Shown: positions 47,282-60,293, numbered from the stretch's first letter. The stretch is DNA of 64,000 bases from Vishniacozyma victoriae (GCA_017654735.1 JADPYG010000002.1:434001-498000); one strand, 5' to 3'. A program made the numbers and translations. Notes: generated by a model not told the origin, from the letters alone.

Positions 47282-47824
47282 TTTTGATATGTATATGTAC
47301 GAGTCGAATGTTAATCACTCTAGTCCAAGCTGACTTTTATTCTCGTCATTATTGTCTAGACACCGATACCTTACCTTATTTCCCACGGTTCAATTGTGAC
47401 ACGTGCCTGCCGAGAAAGTTCTTTTACGTAGTCACATTTGACAATCGCCGGGTATCAGCTGTAGACACGCACCGCTATTGTATATGTCGGACCATACTAG
47501 ACGTATTTATGCATTGCACCGAGTCTTGATTGCTTCTTTGCTTCTTTACCAGAGTCTCAGCTATCCCCAATCTTCGCCTCCAACAACACACTCGTCTATT
47601 CCTGTCCCACCTTGACGCGCACATTTCCAGGCACGGAAAGTGTTTGAACCACTACTTGCTACCCTCATATTCTCATCCCATTCATATCCTGTTTATATCA
47701 CTTCACTACCCCACCTCCTGGCGAGTACCCGCTCCTTTCAGCTGGTCTGTAACCTATCGAGTATCTGTCTATCTATCGGCTTCTACACCAATCTATAATC
47801 TCTTGGTCGTTGTAACAGGGCAAC
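47282..47824. other. Divergent intergenic region
   Basis: This 543-bp region lies between the DAHP synthase and the large unknown gene. The right half is pyrimidine-rich (from about 47560) as in long 5' leaders. No further feature is supported. Confidence 0.5.
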
Positions 47825-50819
47825 ATGGCGCCAAATCCAAATCAAATATTCAGAGATCTAGTCGCGTACTTGTCTGCACCGTCTGTCAGGACGGACTATG
47901 CGATTGAAGCTCTCAAAGAGTATATCTTGTATCGGAGAAGTAAAGGGGATTCGTTGTTCGAGGTTTCTATCGGTCTTGCGGAATTAGAAGAACAGGTGAG
48001 TAGCTCTTTTCCCAGGCTCACCATTAGCAAGGCCGGAGAGCTGATGGCCTAGACTCCACCACATACTGCAGTCGCCTTTGATAGAGCAAAAGAAGTCACA
48101 TATATCCCTAACCCCAGCGACCTCACACCTCCTACTGGCGTATACCCTTTGCATAGGTCACAATCGCCAATCACTATCTTGAACCATCTCCTAAGCCAAC
48201 CGGTTCCCGAATTCTCGCATTCGCTAGAAGTGATCTACGAGTACCTCTTGATCCGGGAGAACAAGTTGAAGGAAAAGAAGGCCGGAAAGGGTGGCAAGGG
48301 CACCTTGAGCAGGGAAGCGCTAGAGGATATAAGTGCCCGGTTGACCGAAATTGAACATGGACTGTCGTTTGTCAATGGTCGAAAACTTGAGAAGGAGGAA
48401 TTGAGTGAGGCAAGGGCCTTGGGAATGACACTGGTTCTGTCGCTCAGGATGTCTTTCTCATACTTTACACTACCGGAGCTTGCGGCGCAACTCCTGTTGG
48501 TGGCTGTTCCCGTTTGTGAAGGACTACTCGTTCAGCACATTCGCAGAAGGGTTGAGGGAGAAGGGAGGTGGGCAGTAGGGAACGAGCTGGAGCATCTTGA
48601 GAGAATGGTAAGTCTTCACTGGAAGTCAGAAGCTGACGGCCAGACTCTACCACAACGGCCAGCGCTCGCAACAGCTTTTCGCTCGGCAAAAGCTCGAACT
48701 TCGCTACCAGAGAAACCTATTTATCAAATCTCTTTACCCGCGCCAAACAAATCGACCTGTATCAAGCTCATTCAGTCTTTCTCCGGCGAAGGATCATTAC
48801 CCACCTCGTCATCATCGTATTTCTCCAGAAAGGGGTTCGCGGGGACAGGCTACGATTCCACCAGTCCAAGGTCACCCACTTCGCCTCTACCTCCCATCGG
48901 CAGTCCGGTACAGGTGACATCTCGAGTCGCAGACTATGCTCACGAGCTGCTTACCGAATACGCAACTAGGGAGAGGCGGGAGTACATGATCAAGTGTAAA
49001 TGGGCTAGAAGCGGTCGGGAACAGCTAGGAAAGGATATTGGCGAGATGGAGCAGGCTCTCTGTCTCTTGTCAAGACAACAACCTTCGCCGATGGCTCCGG
49101 CCTTACTACCGGTCTTCTTGACACTACGTCGAACGTTCCTCCTTCCCCCTTCGAACTTACCACCAAAATTGGTCGATGCGTTCATCGAGCAATTGGATCC
49201 TCCTGCACACGAAGAACCATTCCGCGAACCTACATTACAATCCACCACCAGCTCGCTTTACGTCAATCCTCGACTCGATGATTCTGCTGCTTTCAGGGTA
49301 TTGGAAGAGCTTATCGTATACGAGACGGATATGCTCAAGAATGCTCAGCGTGAATTCGAGATTCCCTCCGCTCTGATAGGCCTGATAGATAATATCAAGC
49401 TAAGAGTGAGTGCTCGGATATTGTCAATATAGCTGATTTTAGTTTCCGGATGGATCGTACGATCGCGTCTTTGACCAGGCAAAGATGCTCGCCCTCGCTG
49501 GTACTACCCAGACCAATCATCCCATCCCCCGACAACCATCCACTCACCGCAGAGCCATCTCCTCTTTCGTCAATCCCCCCGAGGAAAGCGACCCGCCCAA
49601 ACCTCCGCATCTCAGCCATGCGCGCTCGACCAGTCTGCCGCACCGCCGGAACACGATCGATTCGATGACAGACACGGATTCAGACGAGAGTTTAGGTATC
49701 GAATTGACGGCGGTACGATCCTCGACTACGACGGACCGAACGTCCATGCTACCACCTCCTGTGCTCGATCGACCTCCTATCCTACCGCCGTTGTCTTTCG
49801 CTACTCCTCCTTCACCCGAGGCCGATGCGCATACTACGCCCGAACCTACCCCCAGCAGTGCCGGTGGATGGTGGGACGTAGTCTCAGCAGTACAGACTCA
49901 TCCACCATCAGCGCCTTGGTCAGACAACTTTCGATCAACAAATCGTACTCGCACCACTAGTGGGGGAATCAGTAGTCTCCCTCTTCCACCTGGGGCTGAG
50001 CCAGCGACTATCGCTCAACCCCACTCTCCTCAGTTTTCACATCTAAAGTCTGATGGTACCCCGTCATCATCAAATCCCGGTACACCCTCGAAACGTGTTG
50101 TTTCACTCGAGCTCTCGCCTGTTCCTTCACCACCTGGTATGGATTTCTCGAAACGGCTTAGCGCTGCTACACTCAATGAGCAACTGGGCAATCTGATGAT
50201 CTCGCCAGAACCATCGTCCTCGAGCGTGAATTTACCATCGCTGGCGCCCATTCGGACGGATATGAACCCTCAAAATGGAAGATTGACCACACCCCGCGGC
50301 CCTGTTCCCGCACGATATCATTCTGATCAAGGTCAATCTGGTGGATCCTCTTCTCGAGCTTCTCCCGCTATTCCTGGCTACCAACGATCTCAGACGGACA
50401 ACACGATTTTAGGTCAAACCCAGAATTCAGGTGCTGGAGCTATGGCCGACGCCGACTCTGACTCTGATTCCGACATTTCACCATCTCAACCGCAGCCTAC
50501 TATCCGCCATGTTGGGCCAGGGAGCCAACACCCCATGCTCCAAACTATGGCTCGTGCGCCCCCTCCCGCTGCTACTCCTTCCCCCAATCGAGCCTCGCCA
50601 ATGTCATCAGCAACGAAGCCGAAGTCGAGAAGGTGGAAATCGGTTTCTGCAGCTATGGGTATTTCGAAGGACAAAGATCGGCATAAGGAGAAGGACAAAG
50701 ATAAGGAGAATGAGAAGATTATGAAGAATGGGAACAAGGCTTGGCCTGAGAATGATCCTGGACGGTGGAATAAGGATATGGTTGCTAATATCATGGGACC
50801 ACCTGCGGATCGTCGTTGA
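47825..50819 (+). CDS. Large conserved-looking protein of unknown function
   Basis: Four introns (48000s, about 48610, 49410 and none beyond) join frames into about 930 residues. The N-terminal 480 residues are helical and ordered-looking (MAPNPNQIFRDLVAYLSAPS, then LEVIYEYLLIRENKLKEKK and REALEDISARLTEIEHGLSF), with a middle VADYAHELLTEYATRERREY. The C-terminal 440 are Ser/Pro/Thr-rich and disordered (many SP/TP sites, likely phosphorylated), ending in a Lys/Asp/Glu-charged run and RWNKDMVANIMGPPADRR. No catalytic motif, membrane span or zinc finger is evident. It may be a scaffold or regulator, but no family is recognised. Confidence 0.7.
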
Positions 50820-51155
50820 TTGCTGTATTTGTTTCTTGTCTCGTCATCTTGTATATCACCCTATTTCTTGAGATCGATTGCATGTGACCTCCACTTGACG
50901 TTCGGTCCGATGATCTGCATTCCACGGTTGAATAGCACGGATCTAGAGTCCAAACTTCAGAGTCTGGATCTGGGGACGGACTTACTCGATTTGGTAATAT
51001 ACTCAATTGCGTATGTAGTTAGTTTGTCACAAAAGTCAAAAGTAATTCGACGTTATTCATCAACCGTATCTCATAAACACATCCCCATGTCTGTCGCATA
51101 ATACTATAATACATACCACAACTAGATCAAGACAACGATCACAATCGTCAACAAT
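50820..51155. other. Intergenic region upstream of BNA2
   Basis: This 336-bp stretch combines the 3' flank of the large unknown gene and the BNA2 promoter. Nothing distinctive is seen. Confidence 0.45.
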
Positions 51156-52914
51156 ATGTCTACCTCTTTCTCAACAAGACCACACGTCCTGGAGGCACCT
51201 GTCGCCACTCCCCAAACTCTCCTTGGCGATCAATCAAACCTGCCTTTTCCCTCTCCAGCTCTTCCCCCAGGACATTTCCTCTCGCTTCCACCATCTTTCG
51301 CTGGACCTTCCGACTCGGCTCCGTCAAGTGGCCAGACTACATCAGCCCATACTTCCAATGGACTCGCTCCTAATATCGCATCGCTCGCTTCGGCCGATTT
51401 CGAGGTAGATGTCCGAACCGGATTTCTACCTGCTGATCGGAATGTGGAGAGGCTTGGGGGTAGATGGGTTGTTTGGGAAGAAGCTTTGGATGCTGCTCGA
51501 GGAGCTGGGCCTGGTGATGGAGTGTTGTTGGGTGTAAAGAGGGATCGAGAGTTGCTTTGGCGAAAGGGTGTCGAATCGGTATGTCCCGTAGTATCTGAGT
51601 TTGAGTAACGCTGATCGGTAGATGCCTGTTCTTGATGTCGATGGCTTGAAAACCTCTTTATGCTCACTTCGCCGCGCACATGTCGTCCTTGCATTCCTTA
51701 CCCACTTTTACGCCCACACGACCGTCGCTCCCAACCCAGTCGAGATCCCCGCTTGCCTCGGTATCCCTCTACTGGCAGTGTCGGACTTGCTAGGTCTGCC
51801 GCCAGTCCTCACCTACGCCGACACCGTCTTGTACAACTTTCACGCCGCCGCTTCATCATCCGCTCTATCGCTTACCGCCAATCCACCCACCTATACACTC
51901 GCGTCATTCACCAATACCCGCTCCGAACAGCAATTCTACATCATCTCGGCATTGTGCGAGATTGCTGGATCGGAAGCATTACGGCTGATGCGTCGTTCGC
52001 TCGATGAGCTTTTCTTGGCGGATCAGACTGCTTTAAGGCGATTAACGTTATATCTCAAGAAGCTCGCCGTTCAGATCGATCGAATTGGAGACATCACCTT
52101 GTCGATCATGAAGGAAGTGGATCCTGAAGAGTTCTATCACCTCATCAGGCCATGGTTCAAAGGAGGTGATTCCGAGGGACCAGAGAGTTTCGGATGGCTA
52201 TTCATGGGAGCGGACAATCAGGCTCACGCTGCCGAGAATGCCAATCGAGGAGAGAGGAAGGGGAGGATGTTCTCGGGACCAAGTGCTGGTCAGAGTAGTC
52301 TGATCCATGCGATCGATATCTTCCTCACTGTCGACCATTCGCCTACGGAGGATGAGGCCGTGCCGCTACCTCAACAGCCAGTTCCGGCATTACACCTCAA
52401 CCACCGTCCGATTGCTGTTGAATCTACAGAGCAGGTCTCTGCCACCACTCCTACTGTTCCCGCTCGTCCGGCTAACAACGAAGCCTCATTCGTTCAACGT
52501 ATGTTGCAATACATGCCCCTACCCCATCGGACATTCCTCCTCCACCTCTCGACCCACCCCACACCACTACGCCCACTCGTCATTGCACATGCGCAATCCC
52601 ACCCACACCTCGCTGCCGCATACGACTCTGCCCTTGAAGCCCTCAAGCGATTCAGAGAGAAACACATGCGGGTCGTTAGTATGTTTATCGTTCAACAAGC
52701 AAGGCGCAAGCCATCGCCACGGATCCGCAGATTGCTCGGCGAGGAAGTGGATGAGGATGAAGAGGACGAAGAGGTCGTAGCGAAAGAGGCCGAGAAGGGT
52801 GAACTGAGAGGAACCGGCGGGACACCGCTGTTCAAGTTCCTCAAGAGGTGTAGGGATAATACGACCAAGGCTATGATTGGTACTTCGGCTGGATCGAGTT
52901 ACGAGCTCGAGTAG
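51156..52914 (+). CDS. BNA2: Indoleamine 2,3-dioxygenase
   Basis: Heme enzyme opening the indole ring of tryptophan, the first step of kynurenine/de novo NAD synthesis. Two exons (intron at 51580-51621). Features in order: a Pro/Ser-rich N-terminus with ADFEVDVRTGFLPADRNVER, then VVLAFLTHFYAHTTV, IPACLGIPLLAVSDLLGLPP (active-site pocket), SEQQFYIISALCEIAGSEAL, GQSSLIHAIDIFLTVDHSP, YMPLPHRTFLLHLS, proximal heme His in FREKHMRVVSMFIVQQ, and the substrate loop GTGGTPLFKFLKRCRDNT. An acidic insert E-D-E-E-D-E-E precedes GTGGT. Ends SSYELE. It converges on THG1 with 89 bp between stops. Confidence 0.93.
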
Positions 52915-53003
52915 GGTTAACACATTATTTACGTTGTCAAATAGATTATAGATTGCATTGTCTTGTTTTACGATTGTATGTCTATGAATATTGCATTTTC
53001 CGT

Positions 53004-54036
53004 TCACGAGAGAAGCCAAGGTCGATCTGCCCAGAATGCCTCTTTGATCAGATCCTCATGTAGGACGACCAGCTCGCCCACTGTGCCTTCGTACGGTTTA
53101 CGTTTCCCTTTCCCCTTTATTTCGACCGGAGCTTTAGGCTCTCCCTCGCCAGGTGGAGTGGCAGAGACTACAAGAGGATCGACACGGACTATCGTGCTTC
53201 CCTTTCGAAATCGAGCGGGTAGGTGACTATAGTTGATCCCGAATTGCGAGAACAGGAGCTCGTTCTTGGCTTTGGCATCAGTAGCCTACACATTAGCTCA
53301 CGTACAAGACTGCAAGATCTGTAGCTGACCTGCACGGCTTTGTTGGCTTCCTGGGTTGATTTACCGGACTTGACAAGAGCCCAGAAAGCCGTATTCTGAA
53401 GATTATTGATATGTGCTACACCGTCAGTATGATCAGTTGAGGTATGTGACGTACTATCAGCTTGACGCCATGAGAAATAATCCTTGACGTGTTGTGGAGA
53501 GGGATAAAGGACTGCTCGACTATCGAAACTTGGTGGGTATGCCATGGGGAGAGCAGGGAGGTAGGTCGACCAGTAGAAGACGTAGGCGGAAGTGAAGAGG
53601 GAGACTATCGATGACTCTATCTTGCTGGTTGGTTAGCTACGTCAAGGACCTCAGTAAGAATAGTCATACCTGCGCCTTCGATTGTACAAGCTTGAAGCCT
53701 GACGTATCAAGAAGCTATCATCAGCTTTTCACCCACAGGAAATGGTCTCAAACGCACCTGTACTCGTCGCTCTCGCCGAAAGCCAGCACCACATCCTTGT
53801 ACTCCGACATCACCGCCATCGCGGCTCGGTCCATGAGCTCCAGTGCCCGGACATCATTCGGCTTTTCAAAATTATGGGTATCCGAGAATCTGCCGTCAGT
53901 CACGGTAAATTTCAGCTTTGAAATTGGCTCACTTGTGAAAACCTCGACCGTCGACTCGGACTACAATGAATGTCCCTTGTAGGAGTTGATCAGGCAGCTC
54001 GAAATTCCTGACATACTCGAAGCGCGACTTGGCCAT
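53004..54036 (-). CDS. THG1: tRNA(His) guanylyltransferase
   Basis: Adds the essential G-1 to tRNA-His in the 3'-5' direction. The start [20 protein letters not shown] leads to [15 protein letters not shown] (metal-binding Asp/Gly), [35 protein letters not shown] (second catalytic Asp region), [17 protein letters not shown] and [20 protein letters not shown]. The C-terminal [20 protein letters not shown] is followed by an EIKGKGKRK basic patch, ending ADRPWLLS. Six exons joined in frame. Shares a 154-bp divergent promoter with the bL31m gene. Confidence 0.93.
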
Positions 54037-54190
54037 GTCGGCCACATTTATTGATTTATGGTAGGGAGGTGATGGAAAGTCATTCCAGGTAACATCGAGT
54101 TTCCCACGGTACGTTGTCTGCTCAAAAGTTGGTTGAATCGTATTCAACTTACATAGACCTCTTGCAACAACCTTTAAGCGAATCATCGGC

Positions 54191-54685
54191 ATGCGTCTCA
54201 CCATCCCCACCTCTGCCCTACGTGGTGCTCGACTACCCATCGTCACGCCAACACTCTCTCGCCCGGCATCATCGTCATCAACATGGCCATCACGTACACA
54301 TCTAAAGAAACCACCTACGATCCCAGCACCTGTTCCCGCAATCTATGCTCAGACCGTCGTCCTATCTGATGGATCAACATTCACAGCACATACTACCGCA
54401 CCCACACCTTCTATCATCCGTTTAACTCGGGACGTCACAAATAACCCTCTATGGGCACCTGGAACAGATAGACGAGGATTAGCAGATGGAGCCGAGGATG
54501 GACGAGTTGGAAGGTTCAGGAGAAGATTCGAGGGAGCATCAACGGGCGGAGAACAGGAGGAAGGAGCTACATCGACTAAGGAGTTTGGAGAAGGTGACTT
54601 TGATTGGATGGGAGAGGGAGCCAAGGAGGAGAAGCTGGTTGTCAAGGAGGTTCCATCGGGCAAGGGCAAGGGTGGAAAGAGGTAG
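54191..54685 (+). CDS. MRPL36: Mitochondrial large-subunit ribosomal protein bL31m
   Basis: An intronless gene encodes 164 residues. The N-terminal [20 protein letters not shown] is a basic Ser-rich presequence. The core [20 protein letters not shown] then [16 protein letters not shown] is the fungal bL31m (MRPL36) signature. A Gly/Glu-rich linker and a basic C-terminus (GKGKGGKR) follow. Confidence 0.88.
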   Translation: MRLTIPTSALRGARLPIVTPTLSRPASSSSTWPSRTHLKKPPTIPAPVPAIYAQTVVLSDGSTFTAHTTAPTPSIIRLTRDVTNNPLWAPGTDRRGLADGAEDGRVGRFRRRFEGASTGGEQEEGATSTKEFGEGDFDWMGEGAKEEKLVVKEVPSGKGKGGKR

Positions 54686-55119
54686 CGGTTGTATCTTTTG
54701 CATGGTCAGTGTATTTGCTGTGACTGTTTACAGGTGGTGTCATAGGATAGGATTGAGTTTAACGACACACTGCAAGGCTGGGTTGAATGAACCAGGCGAT
54801 GCTACTAGTACATATGCCCTGACTACATTCCTGACCCAAAGGACCCCCTTCTGTCCCTCGCCTCTTCCCCTTTTTCCTTTACTTGCTTCTCTTAGTCTAA
54901 CTAATCCGATCTGAACGCACAGACCACCCACTCCACTTTGTCATCATCTCGTCAATCCCTCTTCCTCATCTCATTACTTATACTTATCCTTTACCTTTCA
55001 TTCAACACACATCAATATCACCCTGTAACACGTTTACATTCAATCCAATCATCACTCCTACCTTCTAAAGCAATCAATCAACCCTTTATCCCCCCGCGAC
55101 ACCTCAACACGTGCCCGGG
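54686..55119. other. Intergenic region upstream of the kinase gene
   Basis: This 434-bp stretch has a long pyrimidine-rich leader (about 54840-55100, CCTCTTCCCC-like) directly before the kinase start. No other feature. Confidence 0.5.
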
Positions 55120-58100
55120 ATGAACACGCCACCCATCACCGAGCCGCCGGCAGATCCTCCACCCTCCGCACCCGCGAGTGCCGACTTTGGTCCAAAGAAA
55201 CGTTCACGCTCCTTTGGTGGTCTCAAACCATTGATGAGCCGAAACAGCGATGGCAATAAATCAGACTCTGGATCGATCACTGGAACCGGATCAGGAGGAG
55301 GGAAGGTCAAAGGATTCTTTGCCAACCTTACCAAGAAGAAGAACTCGGACAACTCTTTATCTACTGGCAAAGCTGCCACTTCGTCTAGTGTCGATGAGGA
55401 GCCACCTGAGGTACCGGACAAGATCCCCGAGTCGCCTGTCAACGATCCATACCACTCTCCCAGACACAAGGCGGATCCGAAGCTCCCTACCATCCCACAG
55501 AGCCAACCTGGTTCCGTGATCATGACGAAATCGACATCCTCCCGAACCGAAAATGGCAAGGGAACTCTGACGACCACTGATCCATTCCGACTAGCAGTCA
55601 CAGAAGCCGAGGCCGTCATCGATAAACTCCAAAGCGCGTACACGGTTTTGTCCTCGCTCGCTCAAATAGCTTCAGTAGCACAAGAGCTCCTTCCTGGAGT
55701 CGGAGCGGCAGTTGGGATCGTCGCAAACATGCTCAAGTCGGCAAAGATGGTGGCCGTCAACAAAGTCGCCGCCCTACGACTCGTGAGTGAACTGATGTTA
55801 TCGGGCTGACGATAGGTTGAAAGATGTGCTACCATCCTCCTCGCTGTACAGCAGTCCATGATAGATAGTAAAGGTCAAGTGACACCAGCGATGAGGATAA
55901 ATATCGAAAGACTCCTACTGTAAGCTGCTTTAAATCCGGCTTTCTACGCAGCTGACAGGTAGCAACCTGCACGGCATCGCCCAGCTATTGTCGCGACTCA
56001 CCACCAAGCCGTTCTTTGAACAGTATTTCAAGGCAGACGAGTACGCCCGACAGATTGTGAAAGCTGGAGAGGATCTTTCGGATTTTGTGCAGATCTTCGA
56101 GGTATACTCCTCTTAGATTTCAAAGTTCATACTGACGGGTAGCTGCAAACACAGATTGATGTCGCTGCGTGGAGACAACAGATGGTTGCGGACAGGGAGA
56201 AGGATGTACAGCTCCTCACCCATAAGCTTGAGGGTATAATGGACAGAGGAGGTGATATCATACACATCATGGAAATTCAGCGTGAGTCACCATCCTAGAT
56301 GTGACTAATGAGCAGGGGAGCAACAACAAGAAGCGATTGCTGCTTTACAGAGACGAGTCGACCAGATAGCTACTATGCAAATCGAAGAAATCGACCGACA
56401 TCATCCTTCCACCTTTGTCGCTGGAGACGTACCGTCATCAATCAACGACCAATCTCTCCCACAAGGTGGCTCGGGAAGTGAAGGCAAGACTGGACTAGGT
56501 CTGGACATATCCAGTCTCGATCTTTCAGGGTTTGGGGAACGATCTGTCAGTCCAGTAGCGGAAGTCCCGGGTCCTCGAGTACCAAGCTCGGACAAGCGCT
56601 TCAGTGCAGGCAACCGGGCTTTCGAGGAACAGGCTCTAGCGGTACGTAATCTCTTTGTGAAGGTTGCGATATCATGGCTGATTAACAGGCGTTACGCCGT
56701 ATCAGCGGTGATACCGAAGCCGCTTGCCCTGATGTAGGTGGTATGAGTCACACCAAATACTGACATATAGTGGGTTATTACTTTCCTCGAGGTCTCACGA
56801 GAGGAACGAATCAAGTAAGTCTGTCCCAAAAGTCGATGTTGACAGTAGGACTGGATTCTTCTCCGAAGTATGGCGAGGAAGCTGGCAAGGTATCCCTGTC
56901 GCTATCAAGCAGCTCGACCCTACCGCCGATAAGAAGGTGAGGTAGAAGTCTTCATCTGAGTTCAACCTGATGATAGCTCTTCATCAAAGAGGTGGATGTC
57001 TGGAGACGACTGCGAAGCCCCTTCATCTTGCCCTTCTACGGGGCATCCAGTGCGACGGGTCCACCACCTTGGATGCTGATCTCTCCGTACAGTCAGTCGT
57101 CTCGTTTACTCGTGTATCACGATGCTGAAAGACAGTGCGGAATGGAAACATTGTCGATTACCTCCAGACTCCATCTGGCAAGAGAGCCGAAAAGATCGCT
57201 CTGGTACACCAAATGGCTCTTGGGATGGAATATCTTCACTCGCGAGATATCATTCATGGTGACTTCAAGGTAGATACTATCACCGCATGACAGAGAAGTC
57301 AGCTTATCTCCAGGCGACTAATGTGCTCGTCAACGATGTCGGCAATATCAATATCTGCGATTTTGGCCTATCGCAATTGAAGCTCGACATGAAACGAAAG
57401 TCAAAAGACTCAGGTGATTTTGCAGGCAAGGGTACCATGCGATGGCTATCGCCGGAGAGGATGCAAGGCGGGCAGTTGACATGGAAATGTGATGTCTACA
57501 GTTTTGGGATGGTCATCTATGAGGTGAGCTCAATCGCCCCTTTTCATGCTGACCTGCAGGTCTACACCGAAGGGTCAATCCCACTCGATCACGTTGACGA
57601 TGCAAAGTTCCGAAAAGATATCATGCGTCAGTCATCAATTTTTTGCGAGACGGATCACAGCTGATTACCAGGAGGTACTCGACCATCTCGACCTGGTATG
57701 ATGCCAAAGAAGCTTTGGGAGCTTACTGCGCGATGTTGGGCTCAAGATCCCAAACTTCGACCAAACTTCTCTACAATCAGCAAAGAGATTGAACACATGT
57801 ATACTCCTGGATCTATCTTGCGCAAGGATACTGCTCATACCGGTATGTCCCATATATAGATCAGTGCTGATGACAGCTTCCACCGACTCGAGCGAGAATG
57901 ATACGGTCTGGGCCACTGCGAGCGAGGGCAGCTCAGAACAGGACCAGCAGTACGTCAGACGCCACATACTGTACAATGAGCTACAGCTGACATCTCTCTT
58001 AGAGTCATATCACCAGTACCAAACATTCGTAGGCTTCCCGAGTCGTCGACATCTTCTTCAGCCTCTTCACTCAGGTCGATCCCGGATTATCTCGAAGATG

Positions 58101-59110
58101 AGCCTAGTAACGAATCTGATCGAGCTGAGAAGTTCTACCGACACTACCTTGCTCATGAATTCGACGATCGTCTATCGGTAGCTTTGTGGTTCCCTACGCC
58201 TGTGGCTCTGGGAGCAGTCGGCTATATTCGACATGGTCAATTCATCAAGCTCCTCGATAGTCATGAACCGCCCGTGATCGCCGGCGAGATGCCTCCGATG
58301 CCATACATGGACGAGTTCAGCTCTTTGCAAGTGGCATCAATGCCCATCAATGTGAGAAGTGGTTTGGAGAAGAACTTGGATCGATTTGTGGCTTGGACGA
58401 AGTTCGTCAAGTCGAGCGGAGAGACTGCTCAGTGAGTCAAATTTTCCGATCGGAACTGATAACAGGAAACCAATTGCTCGACACCTCGACTTTCCTTTGA
58501 AGCCTGGGAGGAAACAGGCTGCTCTTGTCATCGAAGAAGCCCAGTTTGAGATTTACAAGTCATTCGATGAGGCCAGGTGCTATCTTATGGCCAATATTGA
58601 CTGGATCATGAAGCACTACGGTGATCGACATCAAGTCAAGCGAGAGGACGTCATGATTGTGAGTCCCGCCTATGTCCATTAGCTGATGCTAGATCGTCGG
58701 CGCCTTGTCTGCACAACACTATGCCATGGTCGTCTCGGAGTTCTCACCTCGAACCACTCTCAAATTCAACGTACACACCGAGTGGGCCCGTGGGCCCGGT
58801 CAACCATGGGGTACATGGAGTTTCGTCAAGCAAGCCGGGATGTCTAGCCCTCAGGTCGGATCCTCGAGACAATTCTCCTCTGTGACCAATTCTCCCGTCA
58901 GTCCGAAGCTGTCTGTGATGGGTCCCCTGCCTCGACCTGATGTCGAGGATCGTCAGGTCCACTACACCTGCAAAGTCTCGAACGTATCCGCTTCTCCACG
59001 GTCAGTCTTGAAGTAGACGATTTGACGATGAGCTGATGATTAGTGACGCTGTTCTTCTCGCAAAGCTTCGTATCGCTCCTGGTGAATCAGATCCGACTTT
59101 GTACCCCTAG
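55120..59110 (+). CDS. Protein kinase with MLKL-like N-terminal helical bundle and uncharacterised C-terminal region
   Basis: About 1,050-1,100 residues over some 14 exons. (1) Disordered N-terminus of about 150 residues. (2) A four-helix-bundle region (AVTEAEAVIDKLQSAYTVLS, LLPGVGAAVGIVANMLKSA, NKVAALRLVERCATILLAVQ) that resembles the MLKL N-terminal domain family found in fungal proteins. (3) A TKL-type kinase: FFSEVWRGSWQGIPVAIKQL with the Lys, EYLHSRDIIHGDFKATNVLV with Asp and Asn, CDFGLSQL, GTMRWLSPERM, DVYSFGMVIYE. All catalytic residues are present (HGD replaces HRD). (4) A C-terminal 330-residue region (VALWFPTPVALGAVGYIRHG, GALSAQHYAMVVSEFSPRTT). The last intron removes an early stop, giving the end GESDPTLYP. 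Confidence 0.85.
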
Positions 59111-59214
59111 GTCGAAGACTGCGAGACGAGTAGGATAATAGGATAATATTGATAGAGCTCAGAAACACGATCGAGCTTGATTGGGTAATGCATCTATACA
59201 TCATCTCGATCTGA

Positions 59215-60131
59215 TTATGCCTTGGTTGCCTCCGAGCTCGATGGCTCGCTCTTCGATATCCATTCCGCTGGGAATCCTCGTACTCCTCCAATAATCTCAT
59301 GACGCTTTGACAAAGCTTCCGTCTTCCTCCAAGCTCCTCCACTGGACTTTGAACGCCTCTTGGCCTGCCGAGCTAGGAGGTGTCGCGTGTCGATGGGCGT
59401 GGATGCTGACAATGGCGATTTGGGATCCTGTTGATCAGCTGAAATCCCAGATCTGGCTGGGAGACTCACGTTTGCAGCCTCGACTAGCTTCTCGAGCATA
59501 CTGCCAACATTCCACCTGTTTGTCCTTGCATCCGGGAAACGCTCTTCAGAGATCTTGATCCATCCATCCTTGCTACTTTCACTCTTCTCCTCTCCTTCAG
59601 AAAGTGCCTCAAATTCATTCCGTCCAGGATATCCAGGTGTCCATCTAGGTCCAGCGATGACTTTCATCCTCTGAGTCGCATCGGCCCCCTTTAGCGGTAA
59701 AGAAGAGATGGGCGCGATCAAGACTGATTTTCGCTGAGTTGGGGATGTAGGGTAGGATAGATCGATTGAAGATCGTATACGGATTGACTGCTTGGATGTG
59801 GGTGGTTTGAATTGTTTTGCTTGAGCTAATTGTCAGATGGCACACTGTCACGGAAGACGGAAGGGAGTAGCTCACCTTGCAAGATAGGTCTATCAACCTC
59901 TAGCTTTCTGAATAATTCCTGGACCTCTCGGATCTTTTCTAGTCGTAGCCATCCGAGCGATGAGGGATCATCAAATTTATAAACGTCAAGTTCTCGGATA
60001 TCGAGACTTGTAGCGAAATCATCTGCTTGTCGGGGTTTACGGGATGGACCAGGAGCTGCGTTCCGGGTGCTAGTGGAGAAGCATCTTGCTGCTCGTGATG
60101 TGCGGGCCAATGGGCCAAGAATCTTGTCCAT
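59215..60131 (-). CDS. Mitochondrial small-subunit ribosomal protein mS35 (RSM24-like)
   Basis: The N-terminus MDKILGPLARTSRAARCFST is a clear presequence. The core matches the MRP-S35 family: DLSYPTSPTQRKSVLIAPIS, QRMKVIAGPRW, GWIKISEERFPDARTNRWNV, MLEKLVEAAN. After the intron at about 59427-59470 the last exon encodes RSKSSGGAWRKTEALSKRHE and ends WISKSEPSSSEATKA. The alternative reading frames of the last exon meet stops or lack similarity, so the TAA at 59215 is chosen. It converges on the kinase gene (104 bp between stops). Confidence 0.83.
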
Positions 60132-60293
60132 GGTGATAGAGATGAGGAGTTGTGGTTGGTGACTTCTTTCAAACGGTGATGAAAGACATTTCGAATTTCG
60201 GCCGCGCGCCTATCTCTGGTACACAACCTTGTATGCAAAATCAAGTACAAGTATAATAGTGCTATGCATGTATTGTCATGATGCTGGTGCTTC

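Noticed and set aside
59201..59342. Alternative last-exon frames for mS35 ending at 59040 or 59201
   Set aside because: One frame has an internal TGA in the exon and the other lacks family resemblance. The frame with ALSKRHEIIGGVRGFPAEWI is continuous with the previous exon.
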